A DNA stretch of 64,000 bases from an uncultured Fidelibacterota bacterium (GCA_913049685.1 CAJWZD010000004.1:1-64000), one strand, 5' to 3'. Numbered from the stretch's first letter, positions 1 to 8,626 are shown. The notes: generated by a model not told the origin, from the letters alone. Translations and numbers: made by a program.

Positions 1-210
1 GATATTAAAAATCTTGGTGCACCAATGCAGGCAGGAACAATTGCTGGTGGTGTATTCTTGCAAGAGTTTGTAGGTGATACTCCATGGGTCCATATGGATA
101 TTGCTGGTATGGCATGGGGACCAACCAAGCCTTCTTATCAACCTAAAAATGGTGCGACAGGTTATGGTGTAAGAATAGTATATGACCTTTTAGAGAATAG
201 AATTAAGTAA
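1..210 (+). CDS. pepA: Leucyl aminopeptidase (peptidase M17), C-terminal end
   Basis: The reading frame is open from the left edge, so only the last 69 codons are present. The visible part matches the end of the M17 cytosol aminopeptidase catalytic domain: GTIAGGVFLQEF, WVHMDIAG and a GATGYGVR-type segment before the terminal helix. Family members are two-metal exopeptidases, usually hexameric, that release N-terminal residues such as leucine. The metal ligands lie upstream of this fragment and cannot be checked. The stop codon TAA is followed directly by the first base of a tRNA, so the two are probably cotranscribed. The family call is secure from the C-terminal signature; the exact substrate is unknown. 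Confidence 0.88.
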   Translation, partial: DIKNLGAPMQAGTIAGGVFLQEFVGDTPWVHMDIAGMAWGPTKPSYQPKNGATGYGVRIVYDLLENRIK

Positions 211-284
211 GGCAGCGTAGCTCAGTTGGTTAGAGCACCGGAATCATAATCCGGGTGTCCGGGGTTCGAGTCCCTGCGCTGCTA
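211..284 (+). tRNA. tRNA with anticodon CAU (elongator Met type, Ile2 possible)
   Basis: A full cloverleaf can be drawn. The acceptor GGCAGCG pairs with CGCTGCT and ends in a G1-U72 wobble. The D stem is GCTC/GAGC, the anticodon stem is CCGGA/TCCGG with loop ATCATAA (anticodon CAT), and the T arm contains GGTTCGAGTCC. The anticodon stem lacks the three consecutive G-C pairs of an initiator, and the window has a separate initiator at 8460-8533, so this is an elongator tRNA-Met or a lysidine-modified tRNA-Ile(CAU). CCA is not encoded. The gene abuts the upstream peptidase stop codon with no spacer. Confidence 0.93.
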
Positions 285-293
285 CTTAAAGAT

Positions 294-330
294 AAAGCCC
301 TGTAATTTTTATTAGTTACAGGGCTTTTTT
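294..330 (+). terminator. Rho-independent terminator after the tRNA
   Basis: AAAGCCCTGTAA at 294-305 is complementary to TTACAGGGCTTT at 316-327, with a ten-base AT-rich loop and a run of six T starting at 325. It lies ten bases after the tRNA and fits as the end of the pepA-tRNA transcript. Confidence 0.85.
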
Positions 331-399
331 AAACTAAATAATTAGATATATAGTTGTTTATTTAGTTGTGTAAAATTAGTAATAACTGTAACATAAATA

Positions 400-864
400 A
401 TGAATGATCACTATACAATATCCCTATTTACGAACGAATGGTGGTTTGTCAACATTGCATCATTTTCTACCATTTTTGTAATTGTATTTTGTGGAATAAA
501 AGTTGATTCAAAAAAAAAAGAATTTATTTCAAAGCTTATTTCCTTTGCTTTAATAACGAGATTTCTTTTAGTTCAATACTATCATCTATTTGTTTTAGAA
601 AATTGGGATAATGTAGTCAATTTGCCCTTGCATTTATGTGGAATATCATCAATTTTATCAGGTTTCACCTTACTTTACAGGAAACAATTTTTATACGAAT
701 TACTATTATATTGGGGATTTGCAGGTGCTTTTCACTCTTTTTTTACCCCTGAATTTACAACAGGTCACGAAGGTATTCTGTATTTAGATTATTTTATTTC
801 TCACGGTGGTATTTTTTTAGCAATTTTTTATTTTCATCTATCAAGCTTCTTATGGCGTTTGTAG
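400..864 (+). CDS. TIGR02206/YwaF-type integral membrane protein, 3' truncated
   Basis: The 154-residue product has about five hydrophobic segments and contains LPLHLCGISSIL and a later SHGGIF motif, which I recognise from the TIGR02206 (YwaF-like, TMEM164-related) membrane family of unknown function. Family members are usually well over 200 residues. Here the family-like sequence stops near residue 140, followed by about a dozen unrelated residues and a stop. The DNA from about 830 onward is the antisense of an aminotransferase gene on the other strand, so the 3' part of this gene is missing. I see no strong ribosome binding site. A possible -35/-10 pair at 366-394 would place transcription start almost at the ATG. 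It is probably non-functional, or an assembly artefact. Confidence 0.6.
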   Translation: MNDHYTISLFTNEWWFVNIASFSTIFVIVFCGIKVDSKKKEFISKLISFALITRFLLVQYYHLFVLENWDNVVNLPLHLCGISSILSGFTLLYRKQFLYELLLYWGFAGAFHSFFTPEFTTGHEGILYLDYFISHGGIFLAIFYFHLSSFLWRL

Positions 865-1276
865 TACTAAATCCTTTTTTACTCTCTGCAAGTCGTATTT
901 CAGCACCAGTGGTCGCTGCTACCCTAGACCAGGGATAGACTGTGCTTGGAAACGCTGAAGATGTGCTAACAATATTTTCGCCTTTTTTTGGTGAAATTGA
1001 CCACGCCAAAGATGATAAAAGCTCGGTAGCACTTGAACCTCCAGCAATCTCATACGGCTCTGCTCTTACAATATCTGCTGCAGTTTTGTGTAATTGGTCA
1101 AAAGCGCTCTCTTCTTTTTTTTCAGTAAAATTGTTACTTCCGTTAAGCGATACATCTTCGAACCATTTTTCGTTTGCCGTCTTAGCCTTACTGTAAGTCA
1201 AAGAAACATTTGCTGCATTTAGATAGCAGAAAGTGCTTGCAGAAGGAAAATCGCTTGGAGAAACAAGTGACTTCAC
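794..1276 (-). CDS. Class V aminotransferase-like protein, N-terminal fragment
   Basis: The 160-residue product resembles the first part of fold-type I, class V PLP enzymes (cysteine desulfurase/isopenicillin epimerase-like). It has an FCYLNAANVSLT start, a GGSSATELLSSLAW segment of the kind that binds the cofactor phosphate, and a GAEIRLAE strand. A complete enzyme has about 380-400 residues. The PLP-binding lysine and the whole second half are absent, so it cannot be a working aminotransferase. Homology-like sequence ends near residue 150 (about position 825), where the convergent truncated membrane-protein gene also ends. The start overlaps the stop of the upstream small membrane protein gene by four bases (ATGA), so it was cotranscribed with it. 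Confidence 0.6.
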   Translation of the reverse strand: MKSLVSPSDFPSASTFCYLNAANVSLTYSKAKTANEKWFEDVSLNGSNNFTEKKEESAFDQLHKTAADIVRAEPYEIAGGSSATELLSSLAWSISPKKGENIVSTSSAFPSTVYPWSRVAATTGAEIRLAESKKGFSTTNAIRSLIDENKKLLKKYHREK

Positions 1277-1503
1277 TTGATCCAGCTAAAATATCCGTAA
1301 ATATTCATTAATGTAATTATAAAAGACATCATAGCAGTTGAATAAGCTTTTACGGTTAGCGAGTAGAAACCAACCATAGTATTGCCTAAAATCCATATTA
1401 ACCATGAAATTGCAAGTTCGTTGGCATTAAAGTAGTAGCCCAGAACAACAAAAAAGGCGCCTAGCCAGCCAATTTTCTTCCACATATTTGAATTCTGTAA
1501 CAT
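1273..1503 (-). CDS. Small three-helix membrane protein, PnuC/CBU_0592-like half-size
   Basis: The 76-residue product is almost entirely hydrophobic, with three predicted helices at about residues 10-26, 31-48 and 53-74. It ends in NIYGYFSWIK, which is reminiscent of the C-terminal end of PnuC-type and SWEET-like repeats. I can name no transported substrate and no clear family, and homology to full-length PnuC is only an impression. It ends in a four-base overlap with the truncated aminotransferase and begins about ten bases downstream of the oxidoreductase gene, so it is part of a leftward operon. Confidence 0.55.
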   Translation of the reverse strand: MLQNSNMWKKIGWLGAFFVVLGYYFNANELAISWLIWILGNTMVGFYSLTVKAYSTAMMSFIITLMNIYGYFSWIK

Positions 1504-1513
1504 ATCTGGAATA

Positions 1514-2830
1514 TTAACTATTTTTAATCCGTTTTTTATAGATTTTTATAGTCTTTCTTTCAATAATTTCATTAATAAATAGTGCTTTAAGCGGATTCAG
1601 CTTAAGATTGGGATTCAAACCGTCGCTCATTCTTCGCAATTGTACATAATACCATGATATGATGCTTAATGCATTTAAAGACTTAAGTATTGTAATAGGA
1701 CTGTTAATTGAAAGCCATTTTTGGCCTATCGATAGGCTATCTTCAAAAATTGGTAAAACCTCTATTTCTTGCAATAATAGTTTCTTAACGGCTTTAGGGT
1801 CTGTGCAAAGAGGTCGAGCAACACCAATCATCTGACAGATGCTTGAAAGCGCTGCATTCATTCCATTTTGAGTGCGAAAGCCCCCAGTAACCATGAGAGG
1901 AAGGTCTGTTTGCGCTGAAATTTTTTCTGCATAAGATAAAAAATAGGATTCTCTTGCAATGGTGCTTTTTTTAAGAGAAATGTTTTTCTTGGGCTTTACT
2001 GCAAGATTATCATACCCCAGAAATTTAGCCTGTTCATAAGTCCCTCCAGATATTTCAAGCAAATCAATTTTTTCATCATAGAGAATTTTTGCCACAGCAA
2101 TTGACTCTTCATCGGAAAAACCTCCCTTTTGGAAGTCAGAAGAATTCAGTTTAACTGAAATTGGAAAATTTTTTCCAAGCTCTTTTCGACACGATCTTAT
2201 AATTTGAACTAATAAACGTGATCTGTTTATAAGTGAGCCGCCCCATCCATCTTTACGAATATTTATATTAGGCGATAAAAATTGGGACAACAAATAACCA
2301 TGGGCAGAATGGATTTGAATACCTGTAAATCCTACCTCTTTTGCGGCCTTAGCAGCAAAGGCAAATTGGTTGATTGTGTTTTTTATATCTTTAGGGGACA
2401 TTTCTACGGGAATACCAAATTTTCTTCCAGGAATTTTTAAGCGAACACTTGATGGGGCCAAAGGTGAGCTATTTATTGAACCCGGTGTTTGTCTACCAGC
2501 ATGGCTTAACTGCATCCAAAAATGTGTGTTGTTTCTTGTAGAAATATCAGTCCACTTTTTTAGCATATTTTTTTGGTCTTGAAAGTTTTTTTCGTCCAAA
2601 ATAATATTGCCTGCTCCTTCTATGTTAAACCGGTCTACCATTACATTTCCAGAAATAAGCAATCCACATCCCCCTTCTGACCATCTTCTATACAAGCTTA
2701 AGTGTTTTTCGCTAACATGGTTGTTTGAGTCTGCGATTCTTTCAGTCATCGCTGACTTGCATATTCTATTCGATATTCTAGAGCCACAAGTAAGAGTTAG
2801 AGATGAGTCTATCTTTGGAGAATTATTCAA
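1514..2830 (-). CDS. NADH:flavin oxidoreductase, Old Yellow Enzyme family
   Basis: This 438-residue protein is an FMN-dependent TIM-barrel oxidoreductase. Recognisable are ISNRICKSAMTE at the first strand, QLSHAGRQ near residue 110, and the substrate/flavin site HSAHGYLLSQFLSP with the GWGGSLINRSR segment after it. ISVKLN and LLEISGG strands follow. The 2,4-dienoyl-CoA reductase branch carries a four-cysteine Fe-S cluster and a second FAD domain; this protein is too short for that and lacks the cysteines, so it is the single-domain type. The physiological substrate cannot be read from sequence. It starts four bases after the end of the upstream symporter gene, suggesting cotranscription. Confidence 0.85.
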   Translation of the reverse strand: MNNSPKIDSSLTLTCGSRISNRICKSAMTERIADSNNHVSEKHLSLYRRWSEGGCGLLISGNVMVDRFNIEGAGNIILDEKNFQDQKNMLKKWTDISTRNNTHFWMQLSHAGRQTPGSINSSPLAPSSVRLKIPGRKFGIPVEMSPKDIKNTINQFAFAAKAAKEVGFTGIQIHSAHGYLLSQFLSPNINIRKDGWGGSLINRSRLLVQIIRSCRKELGKNFPISVKLNSSDFQKGGFSDEESIAVAKILYDEKIDLLEISGGTYEQAKFLGYDNLAVKPKKNISLKKSTIARESYFLSYAEKISAQTDLPLMVTGGFRTQNGMNAALSSICQMIGVARPLCTDPKAVKKLLLQEIEVLPIFEDSLSIGQKWLSINSPITILKSLNALSIISWYYVQLRRMSDGLNPNLKLNPLKALFINEIIERKTIKIYKKRIKNS

Positions 2831-2834
2831 TACA

Positions 2835-4223
2835 CTAATTCTTTTTTGTCAAATACAAATAGCATAAGCTAAACATGAACGGAATTACTCTTTCTAGCCA
2901 ATCCCCAGGAGTATTTGGTAAAAGAAAAAACAGTACCGCTAAAACAAATCCAATTAAAATTGAAGATAGAACAGATGATGCGCTAACATTCCATCTTAAG
3001 ATCTTTGAAATAACAGATGGTCCAAACGCTGACCCCATTGCTGTCCAAGCAAATAAAACTCTAGTAAAAATCTTTTCTGGAATAATGACTGCAATTAATG
3101 CAGATGATAGAATTACAAATCCAGTCACTAAACGAGATACTTTTAATGAATCGCTTTGAATGTTTAAATCTATACTTATTGATGATGAGCAAACTAATAT
3201 TTGACTATCAGCTGTAGACATAATTGCAGATATAACCGCAGCTAATAAAACTCCTTGAATCGCGGGATGAAAGATCTCATCAGAGATTCTAAAAAATATA
3301 TTTTCATTATTACTTAAGTCTGTAATCATAAAATGTCCAGCAATACCCAAAAGCCACATACCGGTAAAAACTATGCAAAACCAAATTAGAGCATAATTTC
3401 TTGACTTTTCTAATGTCTTTAAATCTTTAACTGAAATAAACCTTGATAATAAGTGAGGTTGTCCAAAGTAGCCCATACCTATACCTAAGTGGCCAACTAT
3501 AAGGCCCAATGCACTAAATCCAACGTTCCCTGCAGAAAAGCTCAAAAAATCACCAGATGCAGTTGACAACTTTTCGAATAAGCCTGCAAAGCCTCCGATT
3601 TTAGAAATAGCCATTACAGGCATAACTATAGCAGTGAAAGCCATTAAAAAGCCCTGTATTGTGTCTGTTATGCTGACTGCAAGGTATCCACCCAAATAAG
3701 TATAGATATATATAATAAAGGCGCTAAGGATTATGCTTTCAAAAATACTTAATCCAAAAGTATCGTTTAATGCATTTCCAGCTCCTTGAAATTGAGAAGC
3801 AATATAAAAAGTAAATGAAAAAATTATTATGAAAGATGCTGTGGTTAAAATATTTTTTCTTTCAGTTTCTTTGTAGCCATCTGAAATTAATTGAGGGATA
3901 GTAATGAAATTCTTTTTTTTTGTTATATCGTATATTGATGGTGCAACTTTTAGCCACGATATAAACATGCCGCCTACTACGCCAATTACAAGCCACAATG
4001 TAGATATGCCTTCTGAAAAAGCTATTCCACTTACTCCAAGCAATGTCCATGCAGAAGAATTGCTGGCTGAATAGCTTATCGAAGTAATGACTGGGCCAAG
4101 CCGTTTCCCTCCAACAAAATAATCTTCAATGGTTTTATTTTTCTTCCGCGTTGACCAGCCAACTAAAATTAAAAAAAAATTATAAAGGATTAAGGTGGCA
4201 ATAATTATTGAAGATTTATCCAT
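2835..4223 (-). CDS. Sodium:solute symporter (SSS family, PutP-like)
   Basis: This is a 462-residue inner-membrane protein with about 12-13 hydrophobic helices. The N-terminal DYFVGGKRLGP and the following SYSASNSSAWTLLG segment correspond to the first helices of SSS transporters, which line the Na+ site. GYFGQPHLLSRF around residue 240 matches the PutP/PanF group. Such proteins couple Na+ entry to uptake of amino acids, sugars or vitamins. Resemblance is closest to proline-type carriers, but specificity is not assured. It is followed after four bases by the flavin oxidoreductase gene. About 200 bases of AT-rich DNA separate it from the upstream SulP gene. Confidence 0.85.
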   Translation of the reverse strand: MDKSSIIIATLILYNFFLILVGWSTRKKNKTIEDYFVGGKRLGPVITSISYSASNSSAWTLLGVSGIAFSEGISTLWLVIGVVGGMFISWLKVAPSIYDITKKKNFITIPQLISDGYKETERKNILTTASFIIIFSFTFYIASQFQGAGNALNDTFGLSIFESIILSAFIIYIYTYLGGYLAVSITDTIQGFLMAFTAIVMPVMAISKIGGFAGLFEKLSTASGDFLSFSAGNVGFSALGLIVGHLGIGMGYFGQPHLLSRFISVKDLKTLEKSRNYALIWFCIVFTGMWLLGIAGHFMITDLSNNENIFFRISDEIFHPAIQGVLLAAVISAIMSTADSQILVCSSSISIDLNIQSDSLKVSRLVTGFVILSSALIAVIIPEKIFTRVLFAWTAMGSAFGPSVISKILRWNVSASSVLSSILIGFVLAVLFFLLPNTPGDWLERVIPFMFSLCYLYLTKKN

Positions 4224-4426
4224 ATTTGATGTATTAATTTTTTTTTAAAGAAAAGGAAGAAGGGCTTTTCTAGTTCACTTTAAAATTCATGAAATATAGC
4301 TCAATGTTTTTAAATATATTAATTATATAAAGTAGTTAAATATATCACCATAAGTAGTATCAAAAGATAAAAAAACCAACTTATTAAATTTTATTACATT
4401 AAATAAGATCGTTAATTAATCGGATT

Positions 4427-6610
4427 TCATTCCATTAATGCTCGAATAGTTGCGTTTGATTTCGCTAATCGATCGCTTAAAAGTCTTATTACATACGTAT
4501 GTAATTCAGCAGCACGATTTGAAGATTCATTTTTTAGTTTTTCAAAGTTTGCGAGAGATAAAAAATAGACTTCGCATTTATTTTCAGAAATTACCGACGC
4601 TGTAGCTAAAGAGTTTAAATACAGACTGACTTCTCCTACAATTGTTCCAGGACCCATAGATTTTAAGCGAATTTTTTTATTTTTATTTGAATTCAACTGA
4701 ACAGTAACCCTACCAGATTTAATAAAGAATAACCCCCGCGACTTAACCCCTTCCTTAATAATCTTAGATTTTTTTTCAAAAATTACAGTCTCAAAATATG
4801 GCAATAAATCAGAAAATTTTGATTCGAATAGTTGTGCTTCACTCAAGCTCTCGTCAAAATCTTGTAGTTCACTTGAAATGATTTCATCTTCGCACCATTC
4901 CATCGCATAATCTAAATCTTGAAATAATTTAAAGGTTTGATTTGATGTATCATTAAAAAGCCCTTCCGCTTTAAACTGATGCATGATGTTTTTGGGTAAG
5001 TTACAAAACAATATTTTAAAACGATTCAAATCTGCCAAGATCTTCATTTTATTAAAACTATTTACCGTTGATGAGTCAATGCCGGAAACAAGTTTAAAAT
5101 CAAATAAAAGAAATTTAAGAGTAGACCCTTTCTTTGATTGTAAATATTCTTTAACATTTTCAAGCAGTCGATTTGCAGAGCCAAAAAATAAATACCCTTG
5201 CAAGGGAAGTATTAATACGAGATTTCCAAATTTTTCTAAAACAGATTTTATTCTATCAGATCGCTCAACATTACTATGAAAATTTTTACCTGTAAGCCTG
5301 TGCTTAATGGTTTTTACTTTTGAGTAATTAACAACAAAAAGCGATACAGAAGCTAAAAGACCTGCAATTACACCTTCAAGAAATCCTATCGACCCAATAA
5401 CAAAAAAAATTAATAATATTACTAAATAATCACTTTTGGGAACGCGTTTCCATGTATTAATTATCCAATCTACAATAAAGGAGGAGCCTAAATAGAATAA
5501 AAGCCCACCAAGGATTATTCTAGGAAAAACAGATAATACCTTTGATCCAAAAAAAAGCGCAAAACCACACATTAACGCCACTACAATTGTGCTTAATTTT
5601 GTTTTTGAACCAATTGAATGCGCCAGAGAAACGCCTCCAAGAGCTAAATGCCCAGGAGGTCCTCCAAAAATCCCTGCTAAAATATTACCGGATCCTGTTA
5701 CTTTTAACTCTCTGTCCAAATCCATATCTTTTTTTATTATAAGCTCTAAACCGCTATAGTTGAAAAGAATAGATATTGAATTAAGAATCATCATGGTTCC
5801 AATAGCAGGCAATTGCGCAAAAAATACATTCCACTTAAAGCTGGCAATATACTTTAACGCAGAACCTTGATACAATCCTCCGTCTGGGAAAGGACCTAAT
5901 AACAATCCGTTAGATTCTATATACTCAAGGGAATATCCATTATAAAACATAATAAAATAAAATATTAAAATGCCCGATACAATGAAGCTTGGAAGTAAGG
6001 AGTAATGGCTAGTAAATCTTCCAGCAATAAGAATTGATATGCCAAATAGAAAACCTGGTAGCCATTTTAATAAAATTGATAGGTCTAAGAGCAATGAAAT
6101 ATTGGTAATAGAAAATTCAATTTCAGCAGTCATAATAAATGCAAATTTGATAATCAACCACCCAGTTCCAGCCAAAAAACCCCCAACAACGGGGTATGGG
6201 ATATATCTAACTAACTTTCCCATTTTGAGAGCACCTAAAATAAAAAAGAAAAACCCTACCATAATTGATGTAAAAGTTATTGTGACAAAAATGAATTGGA
6301 ATGCCTCATTAGGGCTCCAGCTCTTTCCAAAAGTTGCCATCACGTTAGTAGCTATAAGAGCTATTATTGCAATTGGAATATCTTGAGGGGTATTAATATT
6401 TATTGGATAACTAGCTGTAAAAAAAGAAAAAATGGCATAGAACAAAAATCCAAATAAAATAATACCAATGCCTTGTGGCAAAAAAGGTGATAAGGAGCCT
6501 GTAAATATTATTGAGCTCAGAGCCATTGCTATAACAATCAGAATAATCCCATTAATAAATCCAGAAACAATACCGGGTATAATATCAGGTTTCAAAAGTT
6601 TTTTTATCAT
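4427..6610 (-). CDS. SulP/SLC26-type anion transporter with STAS and cyclic-nucleotide-binding domains
   Basis: The 727-residue protein has three parts. Residues about 5-420 form a multi-helix SulP permease with GPPGHLALGG in the central motif and a preceding NSISILFNYSGLE stretch. Residues about 450-560 form a STAS domain with VSGIDSSTVN, the usual position of the conserved serine. Residues about 595-720 form a Crp-like cyclic-nucleotide-binding fold with GRVTVQLNSN, MGPGTIVGEVSLYLNS and ATASVISE. The GEVSLYLNSLATA stretch is the phosphate-binding cassette; the usual arginine before the TA pair is not obvious, so nucleotide binding is uncertain. SulP proteins move sulfate, bicarbonate or dicarboxylates. 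It is a single-gene unit with about 120 bases upstream before the divergent nth. Confidence 0.85.
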   Translation of the reverse strand: MIKKLLKPDIIPGIVSGFINGIILIVIAMALSSIIFTGSLSPFLPQGIGIILFGFLFYAIFSFFTASYPININTPQDIPIAIIALIATNVMATFGKSWSPNEAFQFIFVTITFTSIMVGFFFFILGALKMGKLVRYIPYPVVGGFLAGTGWLIIKFAFIMTAEIEFSITNISLLLDLSILLKWLPGFLFGISILIAGRFTSHYSLLPSFIVSGILIFYFIMFYNGYSLEYIESNGLLLGPFPDGGLYQGSALKYIASFKWNVFFAQLPAIGTMMILNSISILFNYSGLELIIKKDMDLDRELKVTGSGNILAGIFGGPPGHLALGGVSLAHSIGSKTKLSTIVVALMCGFALFFGSKVLSVFPRIILGGLLFYLGSSFIVDWIINTWKRVPKSDYLVILLIFFVIGSIGFLEGVIAGLLASVSLFVVNYSKVKTIKHRLTGKNFHSNVERSDRIKSVLEKFGNLVLILPLQGYLFFGSANRLLENVKEYLQSKKGSTLKFLLFDFKLVSGIDSSTVNSFNKMKILADLNRFKILFCNLPKNIMHQFKAEGLFNDTSNQTFKLFQDLDYAMEWCEDEIISSELQDFDESLSEAQLFESKFSDLLPYFETVIFEKKSKIIKEGVKSRGLFFIKSGRVTVQLNSNKNKKIRLKSMGPGTIVGEVSLYLNSLATASVISENKCEVYFLSLANFEKLKNESSNRAAELHTYVIRLLSDRLAKSNATIRALME

Positions 6611-6732
6611 AACAGAGTTATTTAATGATTTTTTTAAGGTTTGATTGAAATCAATTTAAAAATGAAAGACGAAGTAGTTGATACCTTTATTTTATTAAAT
6701 TGCAATAAATTGATAATAGTAAACCTGATGAA

Positions 6733-7383
6733 ATGAATCGATCTGAAAAAGCAAAAAAAATTAACGCAATTTTAGACAAACTCTACCCAAGTACGCCAAT
6801 CCCTTTAGATCACTATAGCGCATATACCTTATTAGTTGCTGTAATGCTATCAGCTCAAACAACTGATAAAAAGGTAAATCAAGTCACCCCCGAACTATTT
6901 AAGCGAGCTAATACTCCTGAAAAAATGTCAAGTCTGGACACACGGACTATACAAAATCTCATTCGAGAAATAGGTCTTGCTCCTACAAAAGCAAAAAATA
7001 TAAAAAAAATGGCAAATCAAATTATTAAAGAAGGTGGATTGCGACCCGATTGGGACTTTCTTGAAAGCCTAGCTGGGGTTGGTCATAAGACTGCTAGCGT
7101 TGTCATGTCTCAATGGTATGGGTTTCCTGCTTTTCCAGTTGATACACACATTCATCGACTCGCTGCAAGATGGGGACTTTCAAATGGTAAGAATGTTGAA
7201 AAAACTGAAAAAGATCTTAAGAAAATATGGGATAAAAACTTATGGAATAAGCTGCACTTGCAAATTATATTTTTTGGACGGGAGCACTGTCCAGCCAGAA
7301 ATCATAACCTTAATGAATGCATCATCTGCTCATGGGCTGCTAGCAAAAAACGTATTAACTCGGAATCAAAAAATAGAGCCTAA
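6733..7383 (+). CDS. nth: Endonuclease III-type DNA glycosylase/AP lyase
   Basis: This 216-residue HhH-GPD protein is involved in base excision repair of oxidised pyrimidines. The helix-hairpin-helix motif LAGVGHKTASVV spans residues 113-124 with the catalytic lysine K119, and the catalytic aspartate is D137 in VDTHIHR. LSAQTTDKKVN near residue 40 is typical of Nth. The C-terminal iron-sulfur loop is unusual: of the four cysteines in the E. coli pattern only the first (C186) and third (C196) align, the second and fourth positions are L193 and A202, and there is an extra C199. Length is normal. No good ribosome binding site is visible. Its last four bases overlap the end of the convergent SDR gene. 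Confidence 0.92.
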   Translation: MNRSEKAKKINAILDKLYPSTPIPLDHYSAYTLLVAVMLSAQTTDKKVNQVTPELFKRANTPEKMSSLDTRTIQNLIREIGLAPTKAKNIKKMANQIIKEGGLRPDWDFLESLAGVGHKTASVVMSQWYGFPAFPVDTHIHRLAARWGLSNGKNVEKTEKDLKKIWDKNLWNKLHLQIIFFGREHCPARNHNLNECIICSWAASKKRINSESKNRA

Positions 7384-8381
7384 TTTGCTTCTATTGCTTT
7401 GACATATATACTGGTATCTTTAACTGTTTTGTTGAATGATATAGGGTCAAATCCAAGCAAAGATTTTGCAGAATTTGAATTAATATTATAATCTAGACCA
7501 ATAACAGGTCTTACCATCTTCAAGGTTTTATCAAAATTTGTCATAAACTTGACCAAAAAGGCTGGCGGTGTTAGCGTTGGAGCATTGTATCCGAGCTCAA
7601 CGAGCTTATGTGCAAATTCTTTAGCCCAATATGTTCCTTCAGATACGATAAATCTTTTACCAATTGATTCATTATTCTCAAGCGCTGCAACATGCATTTT
7701 AGCAACATCTCTAACATCAACCATTCCAAATTTAATTGGAGGGGCAATGGGCATTTCTTTTTTTGCAAGCATATTGAAAAATTTCATAGATGTTGAATGC
7801 ATATGATCGCCAATGCCGGGACCTAAAACAACCGGAGGTAAAATTGTAGTTAGCTTAATTGATTTATTTTTTAGAACATAATCCCATGCAGCTTTTTCTT
7901 TTATTGTTTTACTTTTTATGTAAGGGTCGATATGCTTGATATTTTCATTTGTCCACTTACTTTCATCTAAATCTTTGTCTCCTGGAACACCCATCCATAC
8001 CGCTGCAATCGAAGAAGTTAAAATTACTCTATCTACATTATTTAATTTTGCCAATTTTAAAATTCTAATTGTTCCTTCTTCGTGGGGTTTGATTTGATCT
8101 TCTTCGGGTCCATCAAAATTCAAAGGATAAGGACCTGCAATATGCATTATTGCATCGCAACCTACTATGGCCTTATCCCAGCCTTTTTCTTTTAAAAGGT
8201 CGGCTTCAAAGAATTCGATATTAGTATCTTTTTTTAAATATTTATTTATATCAATTCTAACAGATTCAGCTTTATTAATATCCCTGATAGTCGTTCTAAC
8301 ATTGTATTCCTTTTTCAAGAGCTCTACGATGCAATGTTTGCCTATGTAGGAAGTGCCCCCTGTAACTAAAATTTTCTTCAT
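7380..8381 (-). CDS. NAD(P)-dependent extended SDR reductase (dihydroflavonol-reductase-like)
   Basis: The 333-residue protein has the Rossmann start VTGGTSYIGKH (residues 6-16) and the short-chain-dehydrogenase catalytic pair Y154/K158 in DPYIKSK, with serines near 123-124. The overall arrangement (LTSSIAAVWMG, then ILPPVVLGPG) is that of the dihydroflavonol-4-reductase/cinnamoyl-CoA reductase branch of extended SDRs. Bacterial members act on assorted aldehydes and ketones, and the substrate here is unknown. AAAGGGAAAATTATG gives a clear ribosome binding site for the chosen start. The gene lies just after the initiator tRNA and its terminator, so it needs its own promoter. Its 3' end overlaps nth. 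Confidence 0.83.
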   Translation of the reverse strand: MKKILVTGGTSYIGKHCIVELLKKEYNVRTTIRDINKAESVRIDINKYLKKDTNIEFFEADLLKEKGWDKAIVGCDAIMHIAGPYPLNFDGPEEDQIKPHEEGTIRILKLAKLNNVDRVILTSSIAAVWMGVPGDKDLDESKWTNENIKHIDPYIKSKTIKEKAAWDYVLKNKSIKLTTILPPVVLGPGIGDHMHSTSMKFFNMLAKKEMPIAPPIKFGMVDVRDVAKMHVAALENNESIGKRFIVSEGTYWAKEFAHKLVELGYNAPTLTPPAFLVKFMTNFDKTLKMVRPVIGLDYNINSNSAKSLLGFDPISFNKTVKDTSIYVKAIEAN

Positions 8382-8420
8382 AATTTTCCCTTTATTGGCT
8401 CATGAAGCTTGTCTATCATA

Positions 8421-8455
8421 AAAAACCCTCAATATTCAAGATATTGAGGGTTTTT
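8421..8455 (-). terminator. Rho-independent terminator after the initiator tRNA
   Basis: A perfect 15-base inverted repeat (AAAAACCCTCAATAT at 8421-8435 against ATATTGAGGGTTTTT at 8441-8455) has a five-base loop. Read leftward it ends in a U run and lies five bases past the 3' end of the initiator tRNA. Confidence 0.88.
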
Positions 8456-8459
8456 GTAG

Positions 8460-8533
<74 letters not shown>

Positions 8534-8610
8534 TCATGAATTATTTCAATAATGACTTATAAAAGCGGTCTGAAAGTTAGATGATTTTTATTCTTTAGCC
8601 AACTCTATTT

Positions 8611-8626
8611 TGTGATTCAAATCACA
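8611..8626. promoter_or_regulatory. Perfect Crp-type operator (TGTGA-N6-TCACA)
   Basis: TGTGATTCAAATCACA is an exact match to the two-fold consensus half-sites of Crp/CAP-family regulators, and flanking T/A extend the symmetry to 8+8 bases around a two-base centre. It lies between the initiator tRNA (leftward) and a rightward hairpin with a U run. The centre is 40-46 bases upstream of the position where a transcript ending at 8750 could plausibly start, the spacing of class II Crp activation. Being symmetric, it could instead act on the leftward tRNA. No crp gene is in the window, so the regulator is inferred from the site alone. Confidence 0.6.

Noticed and set aside
942-1196. Rightward open frame between 942 and 1196 as a continuation of the truncated membrane protein
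   Set aside because: It is the antisense of the aminotransferase fragment and shows no membrane segments or TIGR02206-like motifs.
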